A stretch of 64,000 bases of DNA from contig JAHDGU010000002.1 of the NCBI GenBank assembly GCA_020627535.1, positions 346,314-410,313 of the forward strand, in the 5' to 3' direction. The DNA comes from Saprospiraceae bacterium (GTDB taxonomy: Bacteria > Bacteroidota > Bacteroidia > Chitinophagales > Saprospiraceae). Numbering within the stretch: position 1 is the first letter of the stretch; every line of letters begins with the position of its first letter. The notes beneath the pieces are model-generated. The model was given only the letters and a program-made list of their open reading frames with translations. It was not told where the DNA came from and ran no database searches. A program made the position numbers and the translations under genes. This document shows, piece by piece, positions 1-10,464 of the stretch.

Positions 1-1849
1 CCGTGATGGTTGATGCCGGATCAGTAGGGTCACTGAAGATCACATTTCCCGGCCCTTCGATGACAGTCCAGACGCCTTCCTCACCACTTGAGGATCCATC
101 CATGGTCGCAAAGGTGTCGATACCACAGATTTCCTGATCATCGCCTGCAAATGGGATTGGCGGCACCACGACCTCTACATCTAGGCACACAGGGTCTCCA
201 ACAAATGAACCGCAGGAATTTGAGGCAGCAACCAGGCAAACTTGCCCAGACTCTGAAAAGCTGAAGTCTAATGTGACTTCATTGGTGCCTTCTCCCATTG
301 AAATATTTGTGCCATTGGGCACGGTCCATTCGTAGAGTACGATATCATCACCGAGAGACTCTACAGAGTAAGTTGCCATATCTCCGAGGCATACCACTTC
401 AGGACCATTGATCTCTGTAGGATCTGGTGGAAGAAAATCGGCTGTGTTGATAGGGATCAAAAGTTCTTCTAACTGGCATTCGACACCATTGAGTTCTAAG
501 CTAGATCTCAGGACAAAACCAGATCCTGGCGGGTCTACCATCACATTAAGTGTTGGTGAGGTCTCGCCTGGGATATCATTACCATCAGGGTCCACCCACT
601 GGTAGTTTACATTGGCGACTTCACAGCCTGCCCCTGACTGCTCGACGCTCGCATCGATAGTATATATCCCATTGACACAGATGATATCTCCAGATTGCTG
701 AGCCGTACCATCTAGCACGGTCACAGTATAGGTCAAGAAACTATCACAGTCATTTTCTGTCAATAACATAAAGTCGGTTTCACCGCATTCACTGACCTGC
801 TGTCCGTCTGGCAAGATAAAAGGTAATTGATCTGGACATAGCACAGTGTCTAGCTGAGTAGGATTCTCATCATTCTCTTCAAAGCGATTGGCATCTACAT
901 TGAGTGTGATGAAACAACCGTCGGCATTGAGCACATCAGTGAACATTTGCATGCCTCCTTCCGTCACTTCTATGGGAGAACCATTTTGTGTATAGTCGTC
1001 AATCGTAGCTGTCTCACCCTCACAAAACTCGACCTCGGCATCTTCGTCAGGCGCTTGAGTGACATCAACTGTCACACAAAGTCGCTCAGAATCTTCTTCT
1101 AGGCAGATAAAGGTCGTATTGACACATACCTGTATCATCCCTTCTGTATCAAAGACATATTCCAAGAAATTATCAGTGCCTGTGTTGAATTCCTCACCAT
1201 CAACTGTCCATTCATATTCGGCGTCTCCGAGATTGGAAATCTCTGTCTCCAGGGTGATAGCGTTGGGTCCTCGACAAACGTTGATGGTGCCTCCAGCAAT
1301 GATATCATTGATGCTAAATGGATCTTCGAGATCTACGACACCATCATCGCTCAATACACGAACCAAGAAATCACACACATCTCCTGCACATCCATCGATC
1401 CAGAAGTGATAGATCTCACCGACCACTAAGTTGAAATTGGATATCAAAATGGTGTCGTCTCCACCGTTACCCAGGCACTCCGAGATGCAAATAATCTGCT
1501 CGCTGCCCGCAAAATCACAGTCTTCTTCTATCCCTGCTTGGACACCTTGACCATTCTGACAGTTGGATACAATGAGCTCCAGCTCGACCGTGTCATTGGT
1601 GGCTACGAAGCTAAACCATACAATGTTGTTTGGGACTGTGGCCGCATTGCCTTCACAGAGAGGGTTGGGTCCAGCAGTATTATCAAAATCCCAGGTCATC
1701 CCTGAGAAACTGTCAAGGACATTGAGATTACAGAGCAGATTCAGCTCTTGTTCGGATATTTCACAAGTGGTTACTTGAGCGTCAGCACGGCTGACTTGAC
1801 CCACAAAAAAAACAAGGAGAATCGCAATAGAGCGTACAATTGATTTCAT
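1..1849 (-). CDS. Large secreted surface protein, N-terminal part (runs off the left edge)
   Basis: Partial gene; 616 codons are visible and the frame is open to base 1. The ATG at 1849 gives a clear signal peptide (MKSIVRSIAILLVFFVG, cleavage near residue 25). The mature part is acidic, rich in paired cysteines, and built of Ig-like or PKD-like modules typical of Bacteroidota adhesins. Residues of about 30-165 resemble the N-terminus of the next gene upstream (1995-6770): both have a W-F-x-F/G-x-A segment, CQN, and an IDGC-GD-CD motif, so the two are paralogues. The last visible module (AGDDQEICG then GVWTVIEGPGNV) matches modules in that neighbour. The C-terminus is not in the window; a T9SS sorting domain is expected but not seen. 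It is probably co-transcribed with the three giant genes upstream. No enzymatic motif was recognised. Confidence 0.8.
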   Translation of the reverse strand, partial: MKSIVRSIAILLVFFVGQVSRADAQVTTCEISEQELNLLCNLNVLDSFSGMTWDFDNTAGPNPLCEGNAATVPNNIVWFSFVATNDTVELELIVSNCQNGQGVQAGIEEDCDFAGSEQIICISECLGNGGDDTILISNFNLVVGEIYHFWIDGCAGDVCDFLVRVLSDDGVVDLEDPFSINDIIAGGTINVCRGPNAITLETEISNLGDAEYEWTVDGEEFNTGTDNFLEYVFDTEGMIQVCVNTTFICLEEDSERLCVTVDVTQAPDEDAEVEFCEGETATIDDYTQNGSPIEVTEGGMQMFTDVLNADGCFITLNVDANRFEENDENPTQLDTVLCPDQLPFILPDGQQVSECGETDFMLLTENDCDSFLTYTVTVLDGTAQQSGDIICVNGIYTIDASVEQSGAGCEVANVNYQWVDPDGNDIPGETSPTLNVMVDPPGSGFVLRSSLELNGVECQLEELLIPINTADFLPPDPTEINGPEVVCLGDMATYSVESLGDDIVLYEWTVPNGTNISMGEGTNEVTLDFSFSESGQVCLVAASNSCGSFVGDPVCLDVEVVVPPIPFAGDDQEICGIDTFATMDGSSSGEEGVWTVIEGPGNVIFSDPTDPASTIT

Positions 1850-1938
1850 CAACACCATTAGATTTCGACACAAATGTTTGAGGCCTCCGCAGAGGTAGTG
1901 AAAGTACTGAAGCTTTGGCATATATCTCTGCCGCCTGC

Positions 1939-1955
1939 TTAGCTTTCGCTAAAAA
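1939..1955 (-). repeat. GRAA mini-hairpin copy 1
   Basis: On the minus strand a T-run leads into TTAGC-GAAA-GCTAA. It is intergenic, between two giant surface-protein genes. The arms are A/T-extended, unlike most copies. Confidence 0.6.
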
Positions 1956-1994
1956 GAGCCGACAAGTCATAGGATCGTTGCCGAGAAGGAGAGA

Positions 1995-4900
1995 TTATCT
2001 CAACAAAGTGACGTTACCGCTGACGAATTTGACCAATCCGTCATTGAATAGCACCTCGGCATACACAGTGTAAACAGCGGCATTGAGCTCCTCTCCCTTG
2101 AAGCTACCGTCCCAACCGTGCTCATTGGGTCTATTGGGAAGGAAGTTTTGCTCTTCAAACACCTTGGAACCCCAGCGATCATAGATGCTAAAGCGAAGAA
2201 CGCGATCAGCATTGCGCTGAGCAAAGACTGTCAGGCGATCATTGACCCCATCTTGATTGGGACTAAAGACATTGGGGATGTAAACATCTCTACTCACGTT
2301 GACAAGCACATTGACTAGATCAGTCGCTGCGCAACCATTATCATCAATGATCGTCACGAGATACTGTGTCGTAACGAGTGGTGTCGAACTGATCTCACTG
2401 CAGGGTGCAGTCTGGCAAAATATGGAATCAAAACCATTGCTCGACCAGCGAATCTCTGACACTCGAGATGGATCTCGATTGTAATTTGCAGCGAGCTCTA
2501 CCTCATCACCGATGAGTATCTCTTGATCCTCACCTGCGTCTATCATCAGTACTTCTGGTTCGCTCAGAGAAATATTGCGCGAGATCGTACATCCCTGCTG
2601 ATCACGGACAATGATCGCATAATCACCTGGACTGAGAGCGCTGAAGCTTCGGTTTTGTGTAAAGCTTACGCCTCCGTCTATGCTGATTTCTAGGGGCTCT
2701 ACCCCTCCGACGATCTCAAGTAGATCTATGGATCCGTCATCTTCACCAAAACAGCTAATATCTCGTGCGTCAATAACAAGATCTATGAGCGAATTATCTT
2801 CTTCTACAAGCTCGACAATGCGACTACTTGAACATCCATTGAGCGTATTGGTGATTTCTAGTTGATAGAGTGCGGCTCGAGAGACTGTGATTCTCTGCGA
2901 GGTGGGATCTGAGAGGATTTCGCCCATAGTCGTCGACCAGCGATACTGAAAATCAGGGCCCATATCAGATCCTGCGGCGTCTATCACTGCTTCTCGCATC
3001 GTACAGGTCAGAGAGCCAATATCTGCTATGACAATAGATGGTGACGCAGTATCTATTTGGACCTCTACACTTGTAGATGATATACAGGCAGTTTCTACAT
3101 TGCGCACAAAGAGCATATATACACCTGGTGTTTCGGTGAATGCCTGAATCTCACGAGAGATCGTATCACCGCTGGAATTCACCCATCTGTGATCAAACAA
3201 GTCCCCGTCATCTGAGCCGGTACCATCGAGTGTTACCCTTTCACGACTGCAAGTCAAAATCTCCTCAACGGTCGCCATGACGGATGGCAAATCTTCACTC
3301 TGGCCCAATATGATAGAATCTGTGCGAGTGCATGCTCCATTGGATAGTCTCAGGATATATGTCCCTGGAGCAAGGGCAGTTACTCTATCCTGATCAATTG
3401 CACCGCCGATGATACCATTTGGCGTAAGCCACTCGTATCGAAGATTGCCTGAGTTGACATTGGCATTGGATTCGATGACAATCTGATCTGTCTGACAGGT
3501 AAACTGATTTTCCTCTGCACTCAATGTGGGAATGGCGATCTGACTCCATCTCACTGGCTGCCCAAGTCCTATCCGAAAGCACGTAGAACTAAGATCTACT
3601 TCGCCATCTGCGCCTTGATCCCCAGCAACAGCTGAGATAAAATAGAGCTCATCATATGACATAGTGCCAGGATCAAATCCAAAGATTGGTTCTTCACTGG
3701 AGGCAATAATGGCACTTGTATCGCCATCATGCAATACATAGGATACGATATCATTACCATCGAGTACTTCCTGAGCAGGACTGTAGTCAGCCATCGCAAT
3801 CTCATCCTCACAGAGCAATAGCGTATCCAGAGCCACTTGTCCTGGCGTAGAGATACACGGACACTCGAAGCTATCAATCACCAATTCCACTCCACACATA
3901 AAACCATCGGAGATCTCCAGTCGAAAGCTATCACCGCTTGCTATAGGATCACTCTGAAATACTATCGCATTGAGTGTACCATCCACCGATCCTGTTACTT
4001 CATATGTAGCACGATCACCTCCCTCAATGAAAAATCTTACTGTATAGGCAGTGTTCGTCTCATTGCAATCGAAGATCAAGCTCCCTTCTCTCATACGAGG
4101 TACATCTCTATAGTCAATAATCACTGTATCTCGATCTGTACATCCAAAAAAGCTCTCAGTCCAAATTAACTCGTAACTCCCAAATTCGATCAGATCCACA
4201 CGAGTATTTGCATCACTGGAATCTGCAAAAAAGACCTCGGCCGGTCCATCGCTCAGAGTCCATGCCCCTTCACCTCTACTAGGCTGTGCGTATAGATCTA
4301 GACCAAAATCACAGATCGCACTGTCAATCCCAGCTATAGCAATAGGACTCGTACGCCATATCACTGCAGGCCCAAAGGCGATCAGCGCACATTCTGAAGC
4401 AGTATCTACACCAAGTGGCAACAGTTGATTGCCAACAAGCTTAGCGATTTGATATACGGAGTCGAGGTCGAGCAGATTGTCATCAAATGCAAAGCTGCCA
4501 TCATCACTAGAAAGCAATATAGAGCCCAAAGAGTCCAAGCCACCATCATGCAACACAAATAGGCAGCTATCATTGGGATCCAAGACCTCATCTCCACTGT
4601 CATAAATGGGCATAGTCCTATCAGAGGAGCAGAGATTGAGTGTGTCTAGATCAAAACTCCCGATCGCAGTGATACAGTCACAATGTACCGTATCTTCAAA
4701 TACGACTGGACCGCAGCCAAAAGCATCCACGATCTCAACCCTGAAAGCAGAGTCAGAAGGTATCGGGTCAGATGTATAGTTGAACCCATTGATCGATCCT
4801 CCACCAGCAATGATCTCATAGGGCATCTCACCTCCGATCAAAGTGAACTCAATGACATAGCTTTCCGCGATATCATCACAAATATTGACGACAAGATCTG

Positions 4901-6770
4901 TACGATCTGGCTCCTCGCGAAACAAGATGGTCACTGTATCTCGATCCATACACAGACCTGCGCTATCCAGCCACTCGTAAGTATAGCTGCCAGGTCGATC
5001 CACCATGGTCTCAGTATTGGCACTTCCGGGATCATCGAAGGTCGAGTTACCAGGCCCATCAATCTGACTCCAAATCCCAGCATTACCTGCTAGGATAGCC
5101 TGCATGATATAGTTCAATCCACAGGTATCGTCATCTGCACCTGCATCGGCCGTGAGATCTTCTACAATCAAGATATCTCGGCAGAAGGGATCTCCAAGCC
5201 CACAAGCATTTTCTACAGCTACGCAGAGCTCACCAGAAATGGCAGATGTCAGATCTAGGGTAATGTTAGAGGTGCTATCAGATCCAATGATTGCTGCTCC
5301 TGGCGGCAAAGTCCATACATAGCGATCTACATTGTCCAGCTCTTCAGCAGAATAGTCGAAGATGCCTGTCTCACAAAAAACAAAGAGCCCTTCAATGAAA
5401 GAAGGAGTCTGAGGTAGGAGTAGTGAATCATTGATCTCAATAACAAAATCCTCGAGTCGACAAGTGACTTGGAAGTCTTCATCAAAGTCCAGAGCACCTA
5501 TGGTACTACAGAGTGTGTATGTGCCACCTTCGGAAGTCACGAGGTCCAAACTATCAGATACCACATTGCCGTCCTCATCTTTCCACTCAGCCGTCCAGTC
5601 TGTGACGTACGGAGACCTATCCATCACAGCATTGATCGTGAAGATGCCGTCCTCGCAGATAATATCTCCCAGACTGATCTCCGCCGTCAGTACACCGAGA
5701 TCCACCACGATAAAACTATCGCATCCAAAGGCATTTTGGATAGTGGCATTATAGGGCCCGCTCTCAGAGACAGTCCTACCATCAGGTAAGGTATACGGCA
5801 AATCATCCTCACAGACGATCTCAGTCAAGAAAGTATCATTTTCAGGAATGACCAGTAGCTCTAGTGTGCGGTCAAAAAAGCAGCCATTGGCATCGCGCAA
5901 CTGCACATCGTAAAAGCCACTCATATTGTAGCAACCACCGTCATCAAAAGGCACACAGGGGTCACTCTCGCAAATCTGCTCATACAAGCTATCTGGTGGC
6001 AGTGGCACAATCTCTACATCAATACAGATCTGACCGGAAGTGTCACAGGCCTGCAAGGCCGTCACACATACAGGAAAAATACCTTGTGTAGGAAAGTCAA
6101 CTGGAGGACTGCTCGTACCCGACTGTATGATCACTCTGCCATCCGGCAAAATCCACTCATATTCTGTGGCGCCAAATACTTCCTCCACGACAAAGGTGTA
6201 ACCCTGATAACCCCAACAAATCTCTAGGGGATCATCCCCGGGCATAGTCCCTGAGATGCTCTCTGGATCATCCAGCTCAAATCCACCTGCTCCTCTGATC
6301 ACTGCTATATCAATGTCACAGATATCACCACCACAGCCATCGATCCCTATCCAGTAAACCTGTCCAGGCGTCGTCGGCCCTTCAAGTGTGAAAGCGCCAT
6401 TGACACAAGTGCACTGCACATCAATGATGTCCCCAATACACTCACCATAAAGTCCACCATGGATACCAATAAATCCATTGAGATTTTGACAATTGGAGCC
6501 AGTGACCTCTATCTCAACAAATGTGGCATTGGCAATGAAACCAAACCATCGATCATTATTAAAGACATTAGGACAACCAACAAGATCAGAAATCTGATTC
6601 TCATTGGGCAGTGTGTAACAATAGCCATCAAGTGTGCCGATATCGCAAAGTATGCAATCTGGTGATTCACCACACTCTGTGCACGGCGCAGGATCACCGC
6701 ACTGGGCGGACAGACCTACAGACAACAAAATCAAGAGGGGAACAAGGCAAACAAATCGAAACATTGACAT
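1995..6770 (-). CDS. Giant secreted protein with SprB-like repeat and gliding-motility-type (CHU_C) C-terminal domain
   Basis: About 1591 residues. The start at 6770 (MSMFRFVCLVPLLILLSVG; ATG at 6764 also possible) gives a signal peptide; the open frame reaches further upstream but only through the end of the preceding gene. The N-terminal ~140 residues resemble the N-terminus of the neighbour at 1-1849. Residues of about 540-810 and 810-1080 are two copies of one ~270-residue block (GIWSQIDGPGN / GAWTLSDGPAE; SDPI-S-SFR-EI; EVLD-ND--LHD). A SprB-like repeat lies near 1325-1405 (DISCFGEDDGSIDLLEIVGG). The end, from about 1490, is VYIPNVFSPNQDGVNDRL, IYDRWGSKVFE and SGNVTLLR, the form known from T9SS-exported gliding-motility-associated proteins. 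It starts 5 bases after the stop of the upstream gene, so they form an operon. Its role is probably surface adhesion or matrix (inference). Confidence 0.85.
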   Translation of the reverse strand: MSMFRFVCLVPLLILLSVGLSAQCGDPAPCTECGESPDCILCDIGTLDGYCYTLPNENQISDLVGCPNVFNNDRWFGFIANATFVEIEVTGSNCQNLNGFIGIHGGLYGECIGDIIDVQCTCVNGAFTLEGPTTPGQVYWIGIDGCGGDICDIDIAVIRGAGGFELDDPESISGTMPGDDPLEICWGYQGYTFVVEEVFGATEYEWILPDGRVIIQSGTSSPPVDFPTQGIFPVCVTALQACDTSGQICIDVEIVPLPPDSLYEQICESDPCVPFDDGGCYNMSGFYDVQLRDANGCFFDRTLELLVIPENDTFLTEIVCEDDLPYTLPDGRTVSESGPYNATIQNAFGCDSFIVVDLGVLTAEISLGDIICEDGIFTINAVMDRSPYVTDWTAEWKDEDGNVVSDSLDLVTSEGGTYTLCSTIGALDFDEDFQVTCRLEDFVIEINDSLLLPQTPSFIEGLFVFCETGIFDYSAEELDNVDRYVWTLPPGAAIIGSDSTSNITLDLTSAISGELCVAVENACGLGDPFCRDILIVEDLTADAGADDDTCGLNYIMQAILAGNAGIWSQIDGPGNSTFDDPGSANTETMVDRPGSYTYEWLDSAGLCMDRDTVTILFREEPDRTDLVVNICDDIAESYVIEFTLIGGEMPYEIIAGGGSINGFNYTSDPIPSDSAFRVEIVDAFGCGPVVFEDTVHCDCITAIGSFDLDTLNLCSSDRTMPIYDSGDEVLDPNDSCLFVLHDGGLDSLGSILLSSDDGSFAFDDNLLDLDSVYQIAKLVGNQLLPLGVDTASECALIAFGPAVIWRTSPIAIAGIDSAICDFGLDLYAQPSRGEGAWTLSDGPAEVFFADSSDANTRVDLIEFGSYELIWTESFFGCTDRDTVIIDYRDVPRMREGSLIFDCNETNTAYTVRFFIEGGDRATYEVTGSVDGTLNAIVFQSDPIASGDSFRLEISDGFMCGVELVIDSFECPCISTPGQVALDTLLLCEDEIAMADYSPAQEVLDGNDIVSYVLHDGDTSAIIASSEEPIFGFDPGTMSYDELYFISAVAGDQGADGEVDLSSTCFRIGLGQPVRWSQIAIPTLSAEENQFTCQTDQIVIESNANVNSGNLRYEWLTPNGIIGGAIDQDRVTALAPGTYILRLSNGACTRTDSIILGQSEDLPSVMATVEEILTCSRERVTLDGTGSDDGDLFDHRWVNSSGDTISREIQAFTETPGVYMLFVRNVETACISSTSVEVQIDTASPSIVIADIGSLTCTMREAVIDAAGSDMGPDFQYRWSTTMGEILSDPTSQRITVSRAALYQLEITNTLNGCSSSRIVELVEEDNSLIDLVIDARDISCFGEDDGSIDLLEIVGGVEPLEISIDGGVSFTQNRSFSALSPGDYAIIVRDQQGCTISRNISLSEPEVLMIDAGEDQEILIGDEVELAANYNRDPSRVSEIRWSSNGFDSIFCQTAPCSEISSTPLVTTQYLVTIIDDNGCAATDLVNVLVNVSRDVYIPNVFSPNQDGVNDRLTVFAQRNADRVLRFSIYDRWGSKVFEEQNFLPNRPNEHGWDGSFKGEELNAAVYTVYAEVLFNDGLVKFVSGNVTLLR

Positions 6771-6775
6771 CTCTC

Positions 6776-9700
6776 TTAGCGAATCAAAGTCACACCACCA
6801 CTGAGCACCTGCTGCTGGCCGGTGCGATTTACCAGCTCGATCTGGTAAATATAGACACCTTCTGGTGCCAATAAGCCTTGAGATATTCCGTTCCACCCAC
6901 TTACAGGATCATTGAGCGGAAGATTTGTTGCCTCATAGCTGAGATTTCCCCAGCGATCATAAATTTTCATGGTGCTGATAGTCCAGACATCCGAGATGCC
7001 ATAGGCAGTAAATCCATCATTGCGCTCATCACCGTTGGGACTAAAAACATTGGGCACATAGATGCGATCTGCATCTATGATCTCAATCAGTAGTTCTGTC
7101 TCAATGGCACATCCATCGGTAGATATCGTCTCGAGACTTATCGTCGAGCTCTCTGTGAGGACTAGGTTCACTTCAAGCAGTGAATCTGTCAGCTCTAGGC
7201 CATTGAGACGCCAGATCCATCTGTCCACCAATGACAGATCTGAGAGCTGTGCCATGACCATCGCTGTATCTCCTTCTAGGATAGGGCTTTCGCCCAAAAG
7301 ATCTATCACAAGATCCTCTGTCCCCGGCAGAATTACGACTGTATCAGCACTGGTGCAGCCCAGCTCATCCACTACGCTGAATACATATGAACCCGCACTG
7401 AGCTCAGTAAGTTGATCTTCAAAGAGCTGTACCTGATCCAAGAAGACGAGGATCCTACCTGTGCCTCCTATCGTATCCACAATATCAATCCACCCGTCTT
7501 GAGCACCTGGACAGACCGCTGGACTAAAGTCAAAAGTCAAGTCAGGTAAATTCTCGATGAGTATTACCTCTGTGGATACATCAAGACTACAAGCTTGAGT
7601 ACTTGACGCAGTCAACACATAAGTGCCCGGACCTTGTATCAGCACGCTGGCACTGGTATCTGATCCTAGGATGCGACCATCAATACTAGACCAAGAGAAT
7701 TCATCAGTATCCACGCTGGCAGTGATCGACAATTGCTGGGTGAGACAGCTGATCGTCGTATCAAGTGGAACGGAGACCTGAGGTGTCTGATCCACCAGCA
7801 GAACAATCGTGACTGTATCATTGCCACAGCTATTCTCCGCCATTCGAATCTTGTCAAACTGATAACTCCCTGCATCGACGGCGGAGAGTGAAATGGCACT
7901 AGTCGTCGGATCAAATGCAGATTGCATCGAGAGATTCTCTCCGATGTAATTCCAGTCTTCTGCGGATGGATCAGTCAGATACTCATCAAGCCTCAAGAGT
8001 GAATCTATACCTTGACAAAGGCGAATGGTATCTACACTCGACACAAACTCAAAGTCAAAATCTATACTTGCGCTAAGTGTATCAGCACCACGGCATAGGG
8101 GATTGGGCGTATTGAGTGTGTAGACCATCAGATAGGCCCCAGTATCGCTTCCGCTAAATGTCAAAGTACTATCCTCCAATATCGCCTGACTTCCTGATGG
8201 TGCCGAAGCTATTGACCAAGTACCTATGCTATCACTGATCAAAAAATCAGAGAGATCCAAAGACCCAAGATCCTCGCAAATGGATACAGAATCTGGTGTG
8301 ATTCTGAGTCGCGGACAGCTACAATCGAATACCTCAACAGTCATCAACACCGTATCTTCCGCACAAGGAGTCATGGCCACCTGAGATATAAATGCAAATT
8401 GATAACTCTGAGGAGTCACTCCAGTAAAATCAAGTATCGGGAATACCCCTACCGCCCCGCTGCCATCCAGATCTTGCCATATGCCTACAGTATCGCCAGA
8501 GACAAAAGCATCTGAAAGGTCGAGGACAGCACGTGCAGGGTCTGTGCTACAGACTTCCAGTCGTCCGGCAAGGATGGCTTCAGGAGGATCTACTCTTTCT
8601 ACTCTGAGCGCTCCTGATACTTGGCATCCATTGCTGTCTCTGGCCGAGACAGTGACCGTAGCTGAGTCAGTGAGCACGATACTGCTTGACATTTGGCCGA
8701 AAGGCCCCCACGAAATCTCAGAATATAAATCTGAATCAATCTCCAAGATCGCCTCAGCACCAAAACATATGAGATCATCTCCCGTAATGTCGATAGGACT
8801 TGTAGAATAAGGCCTGACATCCAGCTCAGCCCGAAGCTCACAACCAAGGCTGTCACGTCCGCGCAAGACAACGAGTCCTGGTGTAGAGAGCCAAAAGCTA
8901 TCCGAATCGCCAACACCTGACCAATCATAACTGTCAAGCTCAAGGCTTGACCGAAGCAGCACGGAATCTCCAATACAGAAAACCGTATCTCCCTCAATCT
9001 CAAGCAAAGCGCTCTCGGCAAATGCCACAGAATCACAGAGGACATCAATACATGCTCCCCTGTAGACATCCACGCAAATATTCTCACTGCCCTGGATCAT
9101 CACAGTATCGAGACGAGATAATTCCGCCCCAGATGCAGAGCGCCAAATCAGCGAATCGTAAGACCCGACGACGTACCAAGATGACTCCTGATTACAAGTA
9201 TCCGTGATCTCAATCTGTAGATCATATGCTTCATCCTGGACTTGAAGATCTAGTGTGACCACGGTATCACAGGCCGCACCCAGTCTCAGTGCTAAATACA
9301 TACCAGTACTATCGACAAATCGCCCCTCAAATTCCACACTATCACCTCTGCAGAGTATCTCTGTAAACTGCACCGTATCCGGCAAATCCACAATCTCGAT
9401 CGCATAGCACTCAGTAGAAAATCTCGCGCAATATCCGGCTTCATCATCAAGTAATGATTGCCGAAGACTGTCAACTATGATCGTATCACCGGGCTCTGGA
9501 ACGAGACTGCTGTCAAGCAGAAGATAGTTGAATGCACAGATCGTGTATTGACCTACAGGAAGATCTAGTGTCAGACTGTCGTCAAAATACTGCGCTAGAA
9601 TCAGGCTATCCTCAAGTAGATAGTATGATTGTCGGAAGATCTGGGTATCCACTTCGCTGCTATCTACGATGGCAATATTGGTGCGCAGGGGCATCTCATT

Positions 9701-10333
9701 GATACAATATGCCTGCACCATTGGATCGAGGCTTCCAGGGTCGGCTTCGCACTCAAAACAATCTTCGCAATCTAGTCCTGTGCCATCGCAAAACTCGATT
9801 CGAAACTTACGAAGCTCACCCATGTCGAAGATATCAGTATCGATCAGGCGCAAGCGCCATGTGCCATTGACTGGTCCGGTATCAAAATCTTCAAGACACC
9901 TGAAAAAAGGGTAATAGCTGCCATCATAATTGCCTAAGATGCCCCATGACTGCTCACTATCCCATGTGTCTGCAAAGTCATCATCTGGATTGGCAGGAGC
10001 ACCACACTGCACAAAATCTATATCCCAAATCGTGAAGTCAGTCAGACCTGAGCTAGCTCCATTGCCTGGCCCTACGAGTGTGACTTCTTGACCAGAAGGG
10101 GAGATCATCTCAATGATCAAATCTCCGAGCAGGTCATGATCAAATTCTATTGATACCCTACAGACTCCTTGATTTGGGTCACTGAGGTCATCAACAAGTG
10201 CCCCGCTCACTTCAAGCTCAACCGTCGTGATATTGAAGTCCATCATCGGGAAATTGCCCAATACACAGCACTGTCCATAGATCGTAGATCCAAGACTCCA
10301 CAGCAAGGCGATGATGATCAATCTCTGCATCAT
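6776..10333 (-). CDS. Giant secreted protein with proprotein-convertase P-like domain and CHU_C-type C-terminal domain
   Basis: About 1185 residues from ATG 10333 (second ATG at 10330), which gives the signal peptide MMQRLIIIALLWSLGSTIYG. Residues of about 25-180 look like a P/Homo-B domain, a jelly-roll accessory module (CRVSIEFDHDLLGDLIIEMISPSG, then GPVNGTWRLRLIDTD-F--GELRKFRIEFC). The middle is a chain of Ig-like modules with conserved cysteine pairs. Near 960-1030 is a SprB-like repeat (AVCPGAQDGWIDIVDTIGG). From about 1089 the protein ends with IYVPNVFSPNGDERND, MKIYDRWGN and SGGVTLIR, the T9SS-linked CHU_C form. No protease catalytic domain accompanies the P-like domain, so it is probably a binding or structural module here. 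A TAACTTTG box lies just upstream, leaving only a very short leader. Confidence 0.85.
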   Translation of the reverse strand: MMQRLIIIALLWSLGSTIYGQCCVLGNFPMMDFNITTVELEVSGALVDDLSDPNQGVCRVSIEFDHDLLGDLIIEMISPSGQEVTLVGPGNGASSGLTDFTIWDIDFVQCGAPANPDDDFADTWDSEQSWGILGNYDGSYYPFFRCLEDFDTGPVNGTWRLRLIDTDIFDMGELRKFRIEFCDGTGLDCEDCFECEADPGSLDPMVQAYCINEMPLRTNIAIVDSSEVDTQIFRQSYYLLEDSLILAQYFDDSLTLDLPVGQYTICAFNYLLLDSSLVPEPGDTIIVDSLRQSLLDDEAGYCARFSTECYAIEIVDLPDTVQFTEILCRGDSVEFEGRFVDSTGMYLALRLGAACDTVVTLDLQVQDEAYDLQIEITDTCNQESSWYVVGSYDSLIWRSASGAELSRLDTVMIQGSENICVDVYRGACIDVLCDSVAFAESALLEIEGDTVFCIGDSVLLRSSLELDSYDWSGVGDSDSFWLSTPGLVVLRGRDSLGCELRAELDVRPYSTSPIDITGDDLICFGAEAILEIDSDLYSEISWGPFGQMSSSIVLTDSATVTVSARDSNGCQVSGALRVERVDPPEAILAGRLEVCSTDPARAVLDLSDAFVSGDTVGIWQDLDGSGAVGVFPILDFTGVTPQSYQFAFISQVAMTPCAEDTVLMTVEVFDCSCPRLRITPDSVSICEDLGSLDLSDFLISDSIGTWSIASAPSGSQAILEDSTLTFSGSDTGAYLMVYTLNTPNPLCRGADTLSASIDFDFEFVSSVDTIRLCQGIDSLLRLDEYLTDPSAEDWNYIGENLSMQSAFDPTTSAISLSAVDAGSYQFDKIRMAENSCGNDTVTIVLLVDQTPQVSVPLDTTISCLTQQLSITASVDTDEFSWSSIDGRILGSDTSASVLIQGPGTYVLTASSTQACSLDVSTEVILIENLPDLTFDFSPAVCPGAQDGWIDIVDTIGGTGRILVFLDQVQLFEDQLTELSAGSYVFSVVDELGCTSADTVVILPGTEDLVIDLLGESPILEGDTAMVMAQLSDLSLVDRWIWRLNGLELTDSLLEVNLVLTESSTISLETISTDGCAIETELLIEIIDADRIYVPNVFSPNGDERNDGFTAYGISDVWTISTMKIYDRWGNLSYEATNLPLNDPVSGWNGISQGLLAPEGVYIYQIELVNRTGQQQVLSGGVTLIR
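7284..7299 (-). repeat. GRAA mini-hairpin copy 2
   Basis: Minus strand TTTTGGGCGAAAGCCC; 4-bp arms GGGC/GCCC, GAAA loop. It lies inside the giant gene 6776-10333, in the sense orientation. Confidence 0.7.
8692..8706 (+). repeat. GRAA mini-hairpin copy 3
   Basis: TTTGGCCGAAAGGCC; arms GGCC/GGCC, GAAA loop. It is antisense to the giant gene 6776-10333. Confidence 0.7.
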
Positions 10334-10342
10334 AAAGGCGCA

Positions 10343-10350
10343 CAAAGTTA
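10343..10350 (-). promoter_or_regulatory. Candidate Bacteroidota -7 box (TAACTTTG)
   Basis: The minus strand reads TAACTTTG, matching the TAnnTTTG -7 consensus, and ends about 10 bases before ATG 10333. No well-spaced TTG -33 element is visible, and the implied leader is unusually short. Confidence 0.4.
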
Positions 10351-10464
10351 GTCTGCATCAAAAGCGATCAGCTAGAAGAATAAGCAGTCAGTCCAATATC
10401 ACTAAGACAGTGACTGGGTCAAAAACGATGTATGAGAGCTACAAGTTTTCCCTCGCTATGTCCA

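Noticed and set aside
6771-6896. N-terminal extension of the giant gene 1995-6770
   Set aside because: It lies inside the 3' end of the upstream gene and would place a charged, Cys/Trp-rich segment before an obvious signal peptide.
7842-7850. TTCGAAT-type sequence as a possible tRNA T-loop
   Set aside because: It lies within a coding region, with no acceptor, D or anticodon arms around it; no tRNA was found elsewhere.
9849-9866. GGCGCAAGCGCC inverted repeat inside a giant gene
   Set aside because: It has no T-run and a 2-base loop, so it does not belong to the mini-hairpin family; single occurrence in coding DNA.
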